Source of the DNA: Amycolatopsis deserti
Lineage (GTDB): Bacteria; Actinomycetota; Actinomycetes; Mycobacteriales; Pseudonocardiaceae
Length of the DNA stretch: 64,000 nt
Reading direction: 5' to 3'
NCBI RefSeq assembly: GCF_014653945.1
Contig: NZ_BNAU01000003.1
Coordinates: forward strand, 592,262 to 656,261
The position numbers were made by a program, and so were the translations under genes. This document shows, one piece after another, positions 6,987-15,492 of the stretch (the first letter of the stretch is position 1; each line of letters opens with the position of its first letter). The notes beneath the pieces were generated by a model. That model was not told where the DNA came from. It searched no databases and saw nothing but the letters and a program-made list of their open reading frames with translations.

Positions 6987-7345
6987 TGGACCGTTCGCGC
7001 GGGAGCGAGTGGGATTCTCGTGGGCCGATGAATGGGACTCTCGTGGGCTGGCGAGTGGGACTCTCGTGGGTGGAAGCGGCGGACTTCAGCGAGTGGACCA
7101 CTCGCGCGCCGGCGAGCGGAACTTTCGCGCGAGGGCGAAGGCTCGGCGCCGCGAAGGGGCCACTCGTGGGCCGGTGAGCGGGACTCTCGTGTACCCATGA
7201 ATGGGACTCTCGTGGGCTGGTTAGTGGGACTCTCGTGGGTGGAAGCGGCGGACTGCAGCGAGTGGACCACTCGCGCCGGCGGATGGGACTTTCGTGAGTC
7301 GGCGAGGGGGCCGCTCGTTCGCCGGTGAAACGGGCTCTCGTCAGG
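6987..7345. repeat. Degenerate ~23-bp repeat array with internal duplication
   Basis: About 13 to 14 head-to-tail units of 22-23 bp share the core GAGTGGGACTCTCGTGGG (for example at 7006, 7028, 7050, 7178, 7200, 7222), with variants such as GAGTGGACCACTCGCGC. A block of roughly 77 bp (from about 7028) recurs almost unchanged from about 7200, so a larger duplication overlies the short repeat. There is no ORF. Units are contiguous without unique spacers, so this is not a CRISPR array. It fills the gap between two convergent peptidase genes. Confidence 0.8.
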
Positions 7346-7389
7346 CGCGCCCTTGAAGCAAGGCGCGACACTGCAAGCGCGGCACTGCA

Positions 7390-7420
7390 GGTGGGTGCCG
7401 CCCGAGGAGCGGCACCCACC
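7390..7420 (-). terminator. Hairpin terminator of M28 peptidase gene
   Basis: A 12-bp perfect stem (7390-7401 with 7409-7420, GGTGGGTGCCGC/GCGGCACCCACC) with a 7-nt loop starts 8 bases past the peptidase stop. No T-run. Confidence 0.6.
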
Positions 7421-7427
7421 CACCAAC

Positions 7428-8909
7428 TCACGCCGCGGCTAGCCTCGCCTCCTGCGCTGCCGGCGAGCGGTGTGGCTTCACCGCTGCCTTGCCTGGCCCC
7501 ACACCGTTCACGGACTCCGTGCTCAGCGCGAACGTGCCCAGCGTCCAGGCGATCGCGTCCGCGTTGCGGTCCAGCGCCACCCGGTCCACGTTCCCCAGGT
7601 TGTCGCACGCCTGGTGGTAGCACGGGTCGTACGGCACGCCCGCCTGGCCGCCCCACTTCGCGGCCTGCTCGGGCGTCTTCGCATCCTCCGCGCCCGTGAA
7701 CAGGCCACCCGCGGGGATCCCGACCGCGATGAACTCGCCGTAGTCCGAACGGCCGTCGAAGTCCGTGCCCTCTGTCAGGACGCCTCGTCCGTTCAAATAC
7801 CTCGTCAGCGCAGCCTCGATCTGCGCCGAACCGTACGGGCCCGGCCCAGCGCCCTCGGCGTCCGAATCGTCGCCGTCGTAAGCGAAGTACGCCGCGTTCG
7901 GGGAGCCGATCATGTCGAAGTTCAGGTACAGCGCGATGTCCAGCTGCTGCTCGAAACTCAGCGAATCGACGTAGTGCGTCGAGCCGACCAGGCCGAACTC
8001 CTCGGCGCTCCACCACGCGAACCGCACCGCGTTCTCCACCTTCGGCTTTCCGCCGAGCTGCAACGCGATCTCCAACAACGCCGCCGAACCCGTGCCGTTG
8101 TCGTTGATGCCCGGGCCCTCCGGCACGCTGTCCAGGTGCGCGCCGGCCATCACGACGTTGTCCTTGCGGCCGGTCTTCGTCTCGGCGATCACGTTGTAGG
8201 ACGTGCGCTCCTCCTGGAACTCACGCAGGTCCAACGTCACCGTGGCGCCGTTCTGCCCGGCCAGCGCCTGCCCGTCGGCCTGGGAGATGCCGCCCGTCGG
8301 GATGCGGGCGGCCGCCGGGTCGCCCAAGGTGCCGTTGAGCGGCCCGGCCTCGTTGTTGTAGATGATCGCGCCGATCGCGCCCGCGTCCGCCGCGGCCGCC
8401 TGCTTCTGCGCGAACGGGCAGGCACCACGCGACACCAGCACGATCTTGCCCGCCACACCGGCGTAATCCGACACCTCACAACCGGGCGTCGCGTCCACCG
8501 GGACCACCGCCAGCGGCGCGGTGATCCCGCCCGCCGGGGTCGACGCCGAATACGTCATCACGATGATCGGCACGTCGGCACCGTTCACCGTCAGCTTTTC
8601 CTCGATCGTTTCCGTGTAGGTGAACGGGAACTCCTGCCGCGTCACCGAATACCCGGCGGCTTCCAGCTTGCCGGCGATGTATTCGGCGGACTCGGCGTGC
8701 CCGTCGGTTCCGGCCGCGCGGTTTCCGTCGTTGCGGTCGGCGATGCGTTGCAACGCGATCAGGTGCCGGTTGATGGCACGCGCGTCGGTCTTCTCGACGA
8801 GCTGGTCGGGTAGCGGGGACGGGGCTGCGCTCGCGGCCGGGGTGGCGGCCGTCGCCAATGCGGCGGTCAGCACCAGGGCGGCAAAGGGTCTCTTTGGCCG
8901 GAGTGACAT
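7428..8909 (-). CDS. Secreted M28-family metallopeptidase with PA domain
   Basis: 493 residues. A Sec signal peptide (basic MSLRPKRPFA, hydrophobic core, AxA-type end at about residue 28) precedes the mature enzyme. A protease-associated domain is inserted at about 135-245 (GKIVLVSRGACPFAQKQAAA). The catalytic M28 domain has all five expected metal ligands: His in AGAHLDS, bridging Asp in GINDNGTGS, Glu in SAEEFG, Asp in NFDMIG and His in CYHQACD. This is the layout of the Streptomyces griseus aminopeptidase S/Y type, removing N-terminal residues outside the cell. It is transcribed divergently from the quinone oxidoreductase and ends in a strong hairpin. Confidence 0.9.
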   Translation of the reverse strand: MSLRPKRPFAALVLTAALATAATPAASAAPSPLPDQLVEKTDARAINRHLIALQRIADRNDGNRAAGTDGHAESAEYIAGKLEAAGYSVTRQEFPFTYTETIEEKLTVNGADVPIIVMTYSASTPAGGITAPLAVVPVDATPGCEVSDYAGVAGKIVLVSRGACPFAQKQAAAADAGAIGAIIYNNEAGPLNGTLGDPAAARIPTGGISQADGQALAGQNGATVTLDLREFQEERTSYNVIAETKTGRKDNVVMAGAHLDSVPEGPGINDNGTGSAALLEIALQLGGKPKVENAVRFAWWSAEEFGLVGSTHYVDSLSFEQQLDIALYLNFDMIGSPNAAYFAYDGDDSDAEGAGPGPYGSAQIEAALTRYLNGRGVLTEGTDFDGRSDYGEFIAVGIPAGGLFTGAEDAKTPEQAAKWGGQAGVPYDPCYHQACDNLGNVDRVALDRNADAIAWTLGTFALSTESVNGVGPGKAAVKPHRSPAAQEARLAAA

Positions 8910-8971
8910 GGGCAGTCACTTTTGTCCCGATCCGCGCGGAGGTCAATCGTGCATTCGGTGTACCCCGGCAA

Positions 8972-8977
8972 TAGGGT
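8972..8977 (+). promoter_or_regulatory. -10 box (TAGGGT) of quinone oxidoreductase, leaderless
   Basis: TAGGGT fits TANNNT and ends 7 bases before the ATG at 8985, where no ribosome site is present. Confidence 0.4.
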
Positions 8978-8984
8978 CGGGCAC

Positions 8985-9962
8985 ATGCATGCGATCAAGC
9001 TCCGTGAACCCGGCGGCCCGGACAACCTCGAGTGGGTCGAGGTCCCCGATCCGCGACCGGGCCCCGGTGAGGTCCTCCTCGACGTCGCCGCGAGCGCGGT
9101 GAACCGGGCCGATCTGCTGCAGCGCCAAGGCAACTACCCGCCGCCGCCCGGGGCGAGCGACATCCTCGGGCTCGAGTGCTCGGGCACGATCGCCGAGCTG
9201 GGCGAGGGCGTCGAGGGCTGGCAGGTCGGCGACGAGGTGTGCGCGCTGCTCGCAGGCGGCGGTTACGCCGAACGCGTCGTCGTGCCCGCCGGGCAGCTGC
9301 TGCCCGTCCCCGGCGAGGTCGACCTCATCACCAGCGCCGGCCTGCCCGAGGTCGCCTGCACCGTGTGGTCGAACGTGGTCATGCACGCGAACCTGGCCGA
9401 GGGCGAGGTGCTGCTCGTGCACGGCGGCGCCGGCGGCATCGGCACCCACGCGATCCAGGTCGGCAAGGCGCTCGGCGCGACGGTCGCCGTCACCGCGGGT
9501 TCGGCCGACCGGCTGGACCGCTGCCGGCAGCTCGGCGCCGACCTCGCGATCAACTACAAGGAGCAGGACTTCGTCGAGGTCCTCCAGCACGAGACCGGCG
9601 GCGCCGACGTCATCCTCGACAACATGGGCGCGAAGTACCTGGACCGCAACGTCAGCGCGCTGAAGACCGGCGGCCGCCTGATGATCATCGGGATGCAGGG
9701 CGGCGTCAAGGGCGAGCTGAACATCGGCAAGCTGATGGCCAAGCGCGCCAGCGTCGCGGGAACCACCCTGCGGGCGCGGCCGGTGGACGACAAGACCCGG
9801 ATCGTCGCCGACGTGCGGGAACGGCTGTGGCCGCTGGTCGCCGAGGGCACGATCCGGCCGGTGATCGGTCAGGTCGTGCCGATGTCCGAGGCCGCCAAGG
9901 CGCACCAGGCCCTCGAGGAGGGCGGCGTGTTCGGCAAGGTGCTGCTCTCGGTCCGCGGCTAG
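8985..9962 (+). CDS. NAD(P)H:quinone oxidoreductase (zinc-independent MDR)
   Basis: 325 residues of the medium-chain dehydrogenase/reductase superfamily. The GroES-like N-terminal half has VNRADLLQRQGNYPPPPG and LGLECSGTIAELGEGV. The Rossmann half has the nucleotide-binding stretch VHGGAGGIGTHAIQVGKALGA (about 145-165). Zinc ligands of alcohol dehydrogenases are absent, as in the PIG3/QOR group. It probably reduces quinones with NADPH. The start at 8985 is leaderless. In M. tuberculosis the homologous order is Rv3777 (this type), Rv3778c (next gene) and then bpa, so the neighbourhood is conserved. Its stop overlaps that of the convergent gene by 4 bases. Confidence 0.88.
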   Translation: MHAIKLREPGGPDNLEWVEVPDPRPGPGEVLLDVAASAVNRADLLQRQGNYPPPPGASDILGLECSGTIAELGEGVEGWQVGDEVCALLAGGGYAERVVVPAGQLLPVPGEVDLITSAGLPEVACTVWSNVVMHANLAEGEVLLVHGGAGGIGTHAIQVGKALGATVAVTAGSADRLDRCRQLGADLAINYKEQDFVEVLQHETGGADVILDNMGAKYLDRNVSALKTGGRLMIIGMQGGVKGELNIGKLMAKRASVAGTTLRARPVDDKTRIVADVRERLWPLVAEGTIRPVIGQVVPMSEAAKAHQALEEGGVFGKVLLSVRG

Positions 9963-11158
9963 CGCAGCTCGTCCAGCACCCGCACCAGCTGGTTGACCTC
10001 GAAGACGTTGGAGTAGTGGGCGAGCGCGATCCGCACCGCGCCGCCCACCTCTCCGACGCCGAGCGCGGCGAACACGCCGCTGGTGCCGAGGTCGGCGAAC
10101 GCGCACAGGCCCTGCGCGGCCAGGTACTCGGCGACCTCCGGCGCCTTCTTGCCCATGACCGTGAACGCCAGCGCCGGGATGCGGCGCATCGCGTCGCCGA
10201 TGACCATGACGTGCCGCAGCGCGCGCAGTTCCGTGCTGAGCTGGGCGAGCAGCCCGGCGTGGTACGACTTCGCCGAGCCGAGCGAGGTCACCAGCCGTTC
10301 GCGGCGGGAGCCGGTGGCCGCGTCGTCCAGGCCGGCGAGGTAGTCGATCGAGGCGATCAGCCCGGCCAGCAGCGGGTACGCGTGCGGGCCCAGCTCCAGC
10401 CGGGCCGGGCCGCGGGCGCCCGGGTCGAGCGACGCGGACGGCAGCCGTTCCAGCAGGTCGGGGTCGCGGAAGACGAGCGCGCCGACGGCCGGGCCGCCCC
10501 AGGCCTGCGCGGACACCACGAGCACGTCCGCGCCGAGGGCGTTCATGTCGAGCGGGAGGAACGGCGCCGCGGCGGTGGCGTCGACGACGACGAGCGCGCC
10601 GACGCGCTTGGCGAACTCGGCGATCGTCGGCACGTCGGGCCGGGTGCCGACCGCGCCGGAGGCGGCGGTGACGGCGACGGCCTTCGTGCGGGCGTTGACC
10701 AGGTTCTCGTACTGCCAGGCCGGCAGCTCGCAGTTCTCGATGTCGATCTCGGCCCAGCGCACCACCGCGCCCACGCGTTTCGCGCCGTGCGTCCAGGGCG
10801 CGATGTTGGCCTGCTCGTCCAGGCGCGAGACCACCACCTCGTCGCCCAGGGTCCAGCGCTCCGAGAGCACGTCGACAAGTCGACGCAGCAGCACCGCCGC
10901 GCTCGAACCGAGCACGACCCCGGCCGGGTCCGCTCCGACGAGGTCGGCCACCGCCCGCCGGGCAGCGGTCACGATGCTCTCCGCGCGCTGGGACGCCGGG
11001 AACGCGCCACCCGGGCCGGAGACCGGGGCACGCATCGCCGTCGACACGGCCGAGGCCACCTGTTCGGGTACCAGCATTCCGGCAGGGCCGTCGAAGTGGA
11101 TCCAGCCGTCACCCAGCGCGGGGAACAACCCACGAATTCGAGCGACGTCGAACGCCAT
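9959..11158 (-). CDS. Cysteine desulfurase/class V aminotransferase-like protein lacking the PLP lysine
   Basis: 399 residues with the fold-type I pattern: FDGPAG near the N-terminus, a conserved Asp in ALVVVDATAA, and the active-site region VVSAQAWGGPAVGALVF. In catalytic relatives this last segment reads S-x-x-K-xxGP, with the Lys binding PLP; here the position is Ala. The usual stacking His of the LDHxAN motif is also replaced (LDEQAN). It therefore probably does not work as a normal PLP enzyme. The start at 11158 follows TACGGT by 7 bases (leaderless). It occupies the place of Rv3778c next to bpa, so the inactive form may be conserved. A binding or scaffold role is inference. Confidence 0.75.
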   Translation of the reverse strand: MAFDVARIRGLFPALGDGWIHFDGPAGMLVPEQVASAVSTAMRAPVSGPGGAFPASQRAESIVTAARRAVADLVGADPAGVVLGSSAAVLLRRLVDVLSERWTLGDEVVVSRLDEQANIAPWTHGAKRVGAVVRWAEIDIENCELPAWQYENLVNARTKAVAVTAASGAVGTRPDVPTIAEFAKRVGALVVVDATAAAPFLPLDMNALGADVLVVSAQAWGGPAVGALVFRDPDLLERLPSASLDPGARGPARLELGPHAYPLLAGLIASIDYLAGLDDAATGSRRERLVTSLGSAKSYHAGLLAQLSTELRALRHVMVIGDAMRRIPALAFTVMGKKAPEVAEYLAAQGLCAFADLGTSGVFAALGVGEVGGAVRIALAHYSNVFEVNQLVRVLDELR

Positions 11159-11281
11159 GGACAACACCGTACGGACGGGTAGTTTCGCAGTGCGTCCGGG
11201 GTTGGGCTGTCGCCGACCGCGGGCGTCCCCGGACGCTAGGCTCGAACACAGCGGCGTTGCCGAACCAGCCAGGATGGAGCA

Positions 11282-11830
11282 ATGACGGAACCGAGGTTTT
11301 CCGAGTCACCCGACGAGCAGCCGCACCGCGTGGTCGTGGTGGGGCCTGACGGCTCGCCGGTGGGGACCGCGCGAATCCCGAACAACGACGACGAGCAGCA
11401 GGAGTCGGTCGGTGACCTGGTCGAAGAGCCGGCGAAGGTCATGCGGATCGGCACCATGATCAAGCAGCTGCTGGAGGAGGTGCGGGCCGCGCCGCTGGAC
11501 GACGCGAGCCGCGACCGGCTGCGGGAGATCCACCAGACCTCCGTGAAGGAGCTGGAGCAGGCGCTCGCGCCGGAGCTGCAGAGCGAGCTGGAGCGGCTGG
11601 TCAAGCCGTTCACCGACGGCACCACCCCGTCGGACGCCGAGCTGCGCATCGCGCAGGCTCAGCTGGTCGGCTGGCTGGAGGGCCTGTTCCACGGCATCCA
11701 GACGGCGTTGTTCGCGCAGCAGATGGCCGCGCGGGTGCAGCTGGAGCAGATGCGCCGCGGGCTGCCCGCCGGGCGCGGCGGCCAGGAGGGCCAGGCGCCG
11801 GGGATCAGCGGCACGGGTCAGTACCTGTGA
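11282..11830 (+). CDS. bpa: Bacterial proteasome activator (Bpa/PafE)
   Basis: 182 residues, homologous to Rv3780. A disordered acidic N-terminus is followed by a four-helix bundle (about 45-160), including IGTMIKQLLEEVRAAPLDDASRDRLREIH and TPSDAELRIAQAQLVGWLEGLFHGIQTALFAQQMAARVQL. The last four residues are GQYL, the HbYX-like tail by which Bpa rings dock on the 20S proteasome and open its gate without ATP. Substrates in M. tuberculosis include the heat-shock repressor HspR. GGAG lies a few bases before the ATG, and a TAGGCT -10-like box lies upstream. This supports an actinobacterium that has a proteasome. Confidence 0.92.
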   Translation: MTEPRFSESPDEQPHRVVVVGPDGSPVGTARIPNNDDEQQESVGDLVEEPAKVMRIGTMIKQLLEEVRAAPLDDASRDRLREIHQTSVKELEQALAPELQSELERLVKPFTDGTTPSDAELRIAQAQLVGWLEGLFHGIQTALFAQQMAARVQLEQMRRGLPAGRGGQEGQAPGISGTGQYL

Positions 11831-11848
11831 CGGGTGCCCGCGCGCGGA

Positions 11849-13471
11849 TCAGGCGTCGGCGCGCGGGCAGACCACCACGTCGTCGTTCGTGATCGCCCGC
11901 GAGCAGTCGAACCGGGTCTCGACCAGGTCCGGCGGCAGGGCGGCGACGTCGATCCACAGGGGCTGGATCACGACGTAGGCGGCCGACGGATCGGACAGGC
12001 AGGCGACGTTCTCCGCGTAGCTCGCCGTGTCCCGCAGCGACGGCAGGTACGTGCCCCGCCGCAGGTAGGCCGGCGACGGATAGCGGCACGGCGTCGGGTT
12101 GCCCATGAAGTACGCGATGTCGCCGAAGGCCAGGTAGACCACCGGCGTGTCCGCGCCGATGCGGTCCCGGACGGCCAGCATCTCCTCGGTGAACTTGTGC
12201 TCGATCTCCACCCGGCCGGCGTTGGTGTAGTCCGCGTGGACCCCGTCGAACGAGTACGGCGTCGTCGGCAGGATGGGCACCGTCAGCGCGAGCACCCCGA
12301 CCAGCACCGGCACCGACAGCACCTGCCGTCCGCCACGGCCGGGCTCCACCGCGCAGGCCAGCATCGCCACCACCACCAGGCCGCCGAGCAGGCCGTACGC
12401 GAGCGTGCCGTGACCGGAGCGCCAGTCGAACGACGCGCCGAGGCACACCCGCGCGGCGAACAGGACCACGACCGTCGCCCCGACCAGCGTCCACGGCGGC
12501 CGCCCGTGCACCAGTGTCCAGCGCGCCACGGCCAGCGCCCACACTCCCGCGGCCAGCGGGACCCACGCGGCCAGGTGGTACTGGAACCACTGCCCCTGGA
12601 TCACCGCCGCGCCCAGCACGAGCGCCAGCGCGAGCACCGTCAGGACCGGCCAGGCCCACCGCCGCCGCGACAGCCGCACCAGCACCACCAGGCTCGCCGG
12701 CAGCAGCGCGACCAGCGGCACGAGCATGGCCTCGTTGGCCGCGAACTTCACCACCGCGCCGAAGTCCCGGGCCGCACCCTCGTCGAGCAGCCACGCCTCA
12801 CGCAGCCACCGCCACTCGCGCGGCGCGAGCAGGCTCAGCCCGAACAGGCCGAACCCGGACACCACGGCGCTGACCCCGGCGACCAGCGCGCGCCGCCGGT
12901 CGAGCACGACGATCACCCCGAGTGCGATCAGCGCGGTCGGCAGGGTCGTGTACTTGACCAGCACCGCCAGCGCCAGCAGCACCCCGCCGAGCACGCTCGA
13001 CGTCCGGAACGCGGACCCGATCGCGGCCACCCCGAGCAGGGCCGCGACCCACTCCGGCTGCAGGAAGTCCCAGTTCGGCGCCAGCGCCAGGGCCAGCCCG
13101 ACCGCCGCGGCCACCGCGGACGCCTCACCCGACGGCAGCCGCTGCCGCAGCCCGGCCCGCAGCCACCAGGCGGCCGCGGCGACGAGGACCAGCGCGACCA
13201 GCCGGATCAGACCCTCGCCGACCCCGACCGGCCCCACGTCGAACACGCTCAGCGCTTCGGCCAGCCAGCGGTACGCCAGCGGCCGGTGCACGAACGTCCC
13301 GGTCGCGCCGAACGGGCTGACGTCCAGCCCGCCGAGCACGTAGCGGATGTCGTGGCCGAGCCCGATCCACGAGGCGGTCAGCGCCACCGGCAGCGCCGCG
13401 ACCGCCGCCCACACCCATCCCCGGATCGGCTTGCGACGTCCCTGCTCACGGACCGGATGGGTGGCCGTCAT
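11849..13471 (-). CDS. Polytopic membrane protein, probable GT-C-type glycosyltransferase
   Basis: 540 residues with about ten to eleven hydrophobic helices between residues 20 and 420, then a soluble extracytoplasmic C-terminal domain with paired Cys (NPTPCRY, NVACLSD). Features of lipid-phosphate-sugar-dependent membrane transferases are a periplasmic first loop (LGGLDVSPFGATGTFVHRPLAYRWL) and VLVKYTTLPTALIALG. The classical DD/DE catalytic pair in loop 1 is not obvious. Its ATG abuts the stop of the preceding coiled-coil gene (TAGATG), so it is the last gene of the nonulosonate-like operon. A role in polymerising or attaching that glycan outside the membrane is inferred from context. Confidence 0.65.
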   Translation of the reverse strand: MTATHPVREQGRRKPIRGWVWAAVAALPVALTASWIGLGHDIRYVLGGLDVSPFGATGTFVHRPLAYRWLAEALSVFDVGPVGVGEGLIRLVALVLVAAAAWWLRAGLRQRLPSGEASAVAAAVGLALALAPNWDFLQPEWVAALLGVAAIGSAFRTSSVLGGVLLALAVLVKYTTLPTALIALGVIVVLDRRRALVAGVSAVVSGFGLFGLSLLAPREWRWLREAWLLDEGAARDFGAVVKFAANEAMLVPLVALLPASLVVLVRLSRRRWAWPVLTVLALALVLGAAVIQGQWFQYHLAAWVPLAAGVWALAVARWTLVHGRPPWTLVGATVVVLFAARVCLGASFDWRSGHGTLAYGLLGGLVVVAMLACAVEPGRGGRQVLSVPVLVGVLALTVPILPTTPYSFDGVHADYTNAGRVEIEHKFTEEMLAVRDRIGADTPVVYLAFGDIAYFMGNPTPCRYPSPAYLRRGTYLPSLRDTASYAENVACLSDPSAAYVVIQPLWIDVAALPPDLVETRFDCSRAITNDDVVVCPRADA

Positions 13472-13909
13472 CTACTCGCCCGCTCTCTCGGCCCGCACCG
13501 ACAGCGCCTCCTCGAGCCGCGCCAGCCGCTCCTCGTACCGGGCCACCGCGGACAGCCTCGCCCGCACGCGCGCGTGCTCCGCGCGGACCTCCTCGACCGC
13601 CGAGACCGGCGCGCTGCCGTCGGTGCCCGGGCGCTCCAGGCCGGCCAGCCTGCTGTCCAGCCCCGCCACGTGCGCGGCCAGGCGGCGCAGCTCGTCGTCG
13701 TGCCAGCGGTAGTGCCCGGCCAGCTCGTCGCATCGGCCGGTCAACCCGTCCCGCAGCTCACGCAGCTCACCGCGCAGCCCGTCCAGCTCCGCGTGCAGGT
13801 GCCCGAACCGCGGCCCGGACCGCTCGTCGGTGACCTGCTCGATCCGCCACCGCAGCCGCTTCCACACCGGGAAGCCGGCGGCCTTGACCAGTTTCTTCGC
13901 GGCGTTCAC
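13472..13909 (-). CDS. Small coiled-coil protein in nonulosonate operon
   Basis: 145 residues from a GTG that overlaps the upstream sialyltransferase-like stop (GTGA). A basic, amphipathic N-terminus (VNAAKKLVKAAGFPVWKRLRWRIEQ) could touch the membrane. The remainder is almost continuously heptad-like (ELDGLRGELRELRDGL; LRRLAAHVAGLDSRLAGLE; ARYEERLARLEEALSV). No catalytic motif. Tight coupling on both sides suggests it assembles with its glycosyltransferase neighbours. Coiled-coil partners are common for membrane-associated polysaccharide transferases, but the role here is inferred. Confidence 0.7.
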   Translation of the reverse strand: MNAAKKLVKAAGFPVWKRLRWRIEQVTDERSGPRFGHLHAELDGLRGELRELRDGLTGRCDELAGHYRWHDDELRRLAAHVAGLDSRLAGLERPGTDGSAPVSAVEEVRAEHARVRARLSAVARYEERLARLEEALSVRAERAGE

Positions 13910-14589
13910 GGCACCACCTCGATTCGGCCCGCGTCGCGCCAGGAACGCAGCAACGCGGATTCGGCGTGCAACCGGTGGTCCCCGGTCACCTTCACGTCCT
14001 CGCCCCACGCGTGGGCGAACGAAGTCTGCTCCGGCTCGTCGACGATCGAGAACCCGGCCAGCCGGATCTTCGCCTCGGGGAACAGGGTCACGGCCAGGTA
14101 CGCGGTCAGCGTGCCGGTGGTCGCCCAGGTCGCCGACGCGGTGTCCAGCCCGAGGGCCCGGCTCAGCGGCACGACGTAGGGCCGGTTCGGGATCGGCACG
14201 AAGCCCAGGTCGGCGGGCCACCAGTCCGGGATGTTCGCCGGCTCCCAGTGCATCCGGCCCGGCTCGGCCAGCAGGTACAGGCGCGAGGTGTAGTCGGCGA
14301 AGGTGTGCGGGCTGGCGATCACGCCCCGGTGCAGCACCACGACGTCGGTCCGGCGCCCGTAGCCCGGCTCGCCACCGGGCTCGTCGAGCGCGAACGTGGT
14401 CATCCGCACGACCAGGTCGCTGTCGTCGATCAACGCGGCCCGCTCCCCCGACGGCGGCATCGGCGCATTGCCGACCACGGTGAGGGTTTCCACGCGCCCG
14501 CCCCGGCCGTAGGCGGTCAGCAGGTCGCGGAGCGTGTCCTGCTCCGTCCCGACCGCGGCCGTCTCGGAGACGGTCTCGGCGAGGTACAC
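13906..14589 (-). CDS. GT29-like glycosyltransferase, putative sialyltransferase
   Basis: 227 residues from GTG at 14589, chosen because GAAGG lies 9 bases upstream; a GTG at 14598 directly touches that site. The order of motifs mirrors family 29 sialyltransferases: VVGNAPMPPSGERAALID then VVRM (sialyl motif L-like), WATTGTLTAYLAVTLFP followed by IRLAGFSI (motif S-like), and DHRLHAESALL (His-x4-Glu-like VS motif). The enzyme would move a CMP-activated nonulosonic acid. The two genes upstream encode NeuB-like and NeuA-like enzymes that could supply that donor, which strengthens the call. There is no membrane anchor, so it should act in the cytoplasm. Moderate confidence because homologs are remote. 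Confidence 0.6.
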   Translation of the reverse strand: MYLAETVSETAAVGTEQDTLRDLLTAYGRGGRVETLTVVGNAPMPPSGERAALIDDSDLVVRMTTFALDEPGGEPGYGRRTDVVVLHRGVIASPHTFADYTSRLYLLAEPGRMHWEPANIPDWWPADLGFVPIPNRPYVVPLSRALGLDTASATWATTGTLTAYLAVTLFPEAKIRLAGFSIVDEPEQTSFAHAWGEDVKVTGDHRLHAESALLRSWRDAGRIEVVP

Positions 14590-14625
14590 GGCAATCACCC
14601 TTCGTCGTCGAGGCGACGACTCTAG

Positions 14626-15492
14626 CTACGTTCGGCGGAGTCGGCGACGCGGAGCCTCTTCACCTGGGAAGACCCGCTTGACCCCGTCGCCGAGGGCGGC
14701 TTCCACGGCCCGGATGTCGCGCACCAGCCGGCGCAGCCCGTCCGGTTCGAGCGAGGCGGCCTGGTCCGACCCCCACATCGTGCGGTCCAGCGTCACGTGC
14801 CGCTCCACCACGCACGCGCCCAGCGCGACGGCGGCGATGGAGACCTGCAGCCCGCGCTCGTGGCCGGAGTAGCCGACCGGCACGCCGAAGCGCTCGGCGA
14901 GCGTGTGGATCGTGCGCAGGTTCGCCTCCTCCGGCGGGCACGGGTAGGTCGAGGTCGCGTGCAGCAGCACCAGCCGGTCGGTGCCCAGCAGCTCGACCGC
15001 TGCGTCGATCTCGGCCATCGTGGACATGCCGGTGGACAGGATCACCGGGCGGCCGGTGTCGCGCAGCGCGGTGAGCAGCTCGCGGTCGGTCACCGAGGCG
15101 GACGCGACCTTGTGGCACACCACGTCGAACTTCTCCAGGAAGTCCACGCTCGGCACGTCCCACGGCGAGGCGAACCAGGCGATGCCCAGCTCGGCGCAGT
15201 ACCGGTCGATCTCCTGGTACTCGTCGAGCCCGAACTCGACCCGGTGCCGGTAGTCGAGGTAGGTCATCTCGCCCCACGGCGTCTCGCGCCGCGTGTCGCG
15301 CATGTCCGGCGGGGTCGCGATCTCCGGGGTCCGCTTCTGGAACTTCACCGCGTCCGCGCCGACCCGCGCCGCGATCTCGATCAGCCGCTTGGCGATCTCC
15401 ACGTCGCCGTTGTGGTTGATCCCGATCTCCGCGACGGTGTAGACGGGCCGGCCGGGACCCACCTCGCGGTCCCCGATCCGCACGGCACTCAC
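14626..15492 (-). CDS. NeuB-like nonulosonic acid synthase without SAF domain
   Basis: 288 residues of the NeuB TIM-barrel family, which condenses phosphoenolpyruvate with a hexose or hexosamine. Diagnostic segments are AEIGINHNGDVEIAKRLI, ADAVKFQKRTPE, WFASPWDVPSVDFLEK, HKVASASVTDRELL, VILSTGMSTMAEI, GYSGHERGLQ and the end VERHVTLDRTMWGSDQAASLEP. The barrel is complete, but the usual C-terminal antifreeze-like (SAF) domain of about 60 residues is absent. Its ATG overlaps the stop of the cytidylyltransferase gene (ATGA), so the two enzymes are co-translated. The product could be a Neu5Ac, Kdn or related acid; which one cannot be read from sequence. Confidence 0.85.
   Translation of the reverse strand: MSAVRIGDREVGPGRPVYTVAEIGINHNGDVEIAKRLIEIAARVGADAVKFQKRTPEIATPPDMRDTRRETPWGEMTYLDYRHRVEFGLDEYQEIDRYCAELGIAWFASPWDVPSVDFLEKFDVVCHKVASASVTDRELLTALRDTGRPVILSTGMSTMAEIDAAVELLGTDRLVLLHATSTYPCPPEEANLRTIHTLAERFGVPVGYSGHERGLQVSIAAVALGACVVERHVTLDRTMWGSDQAASLEPDGLRRLVRDIRAVEAALGDGVKRVFPGEEAPRRRLRRT

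Noticed and set aside
6987..7345. CRISPR array
   Set aside because: The ~23-bp units are directly contiguous and degenerate, without unique spacers, and no cas genes are present.
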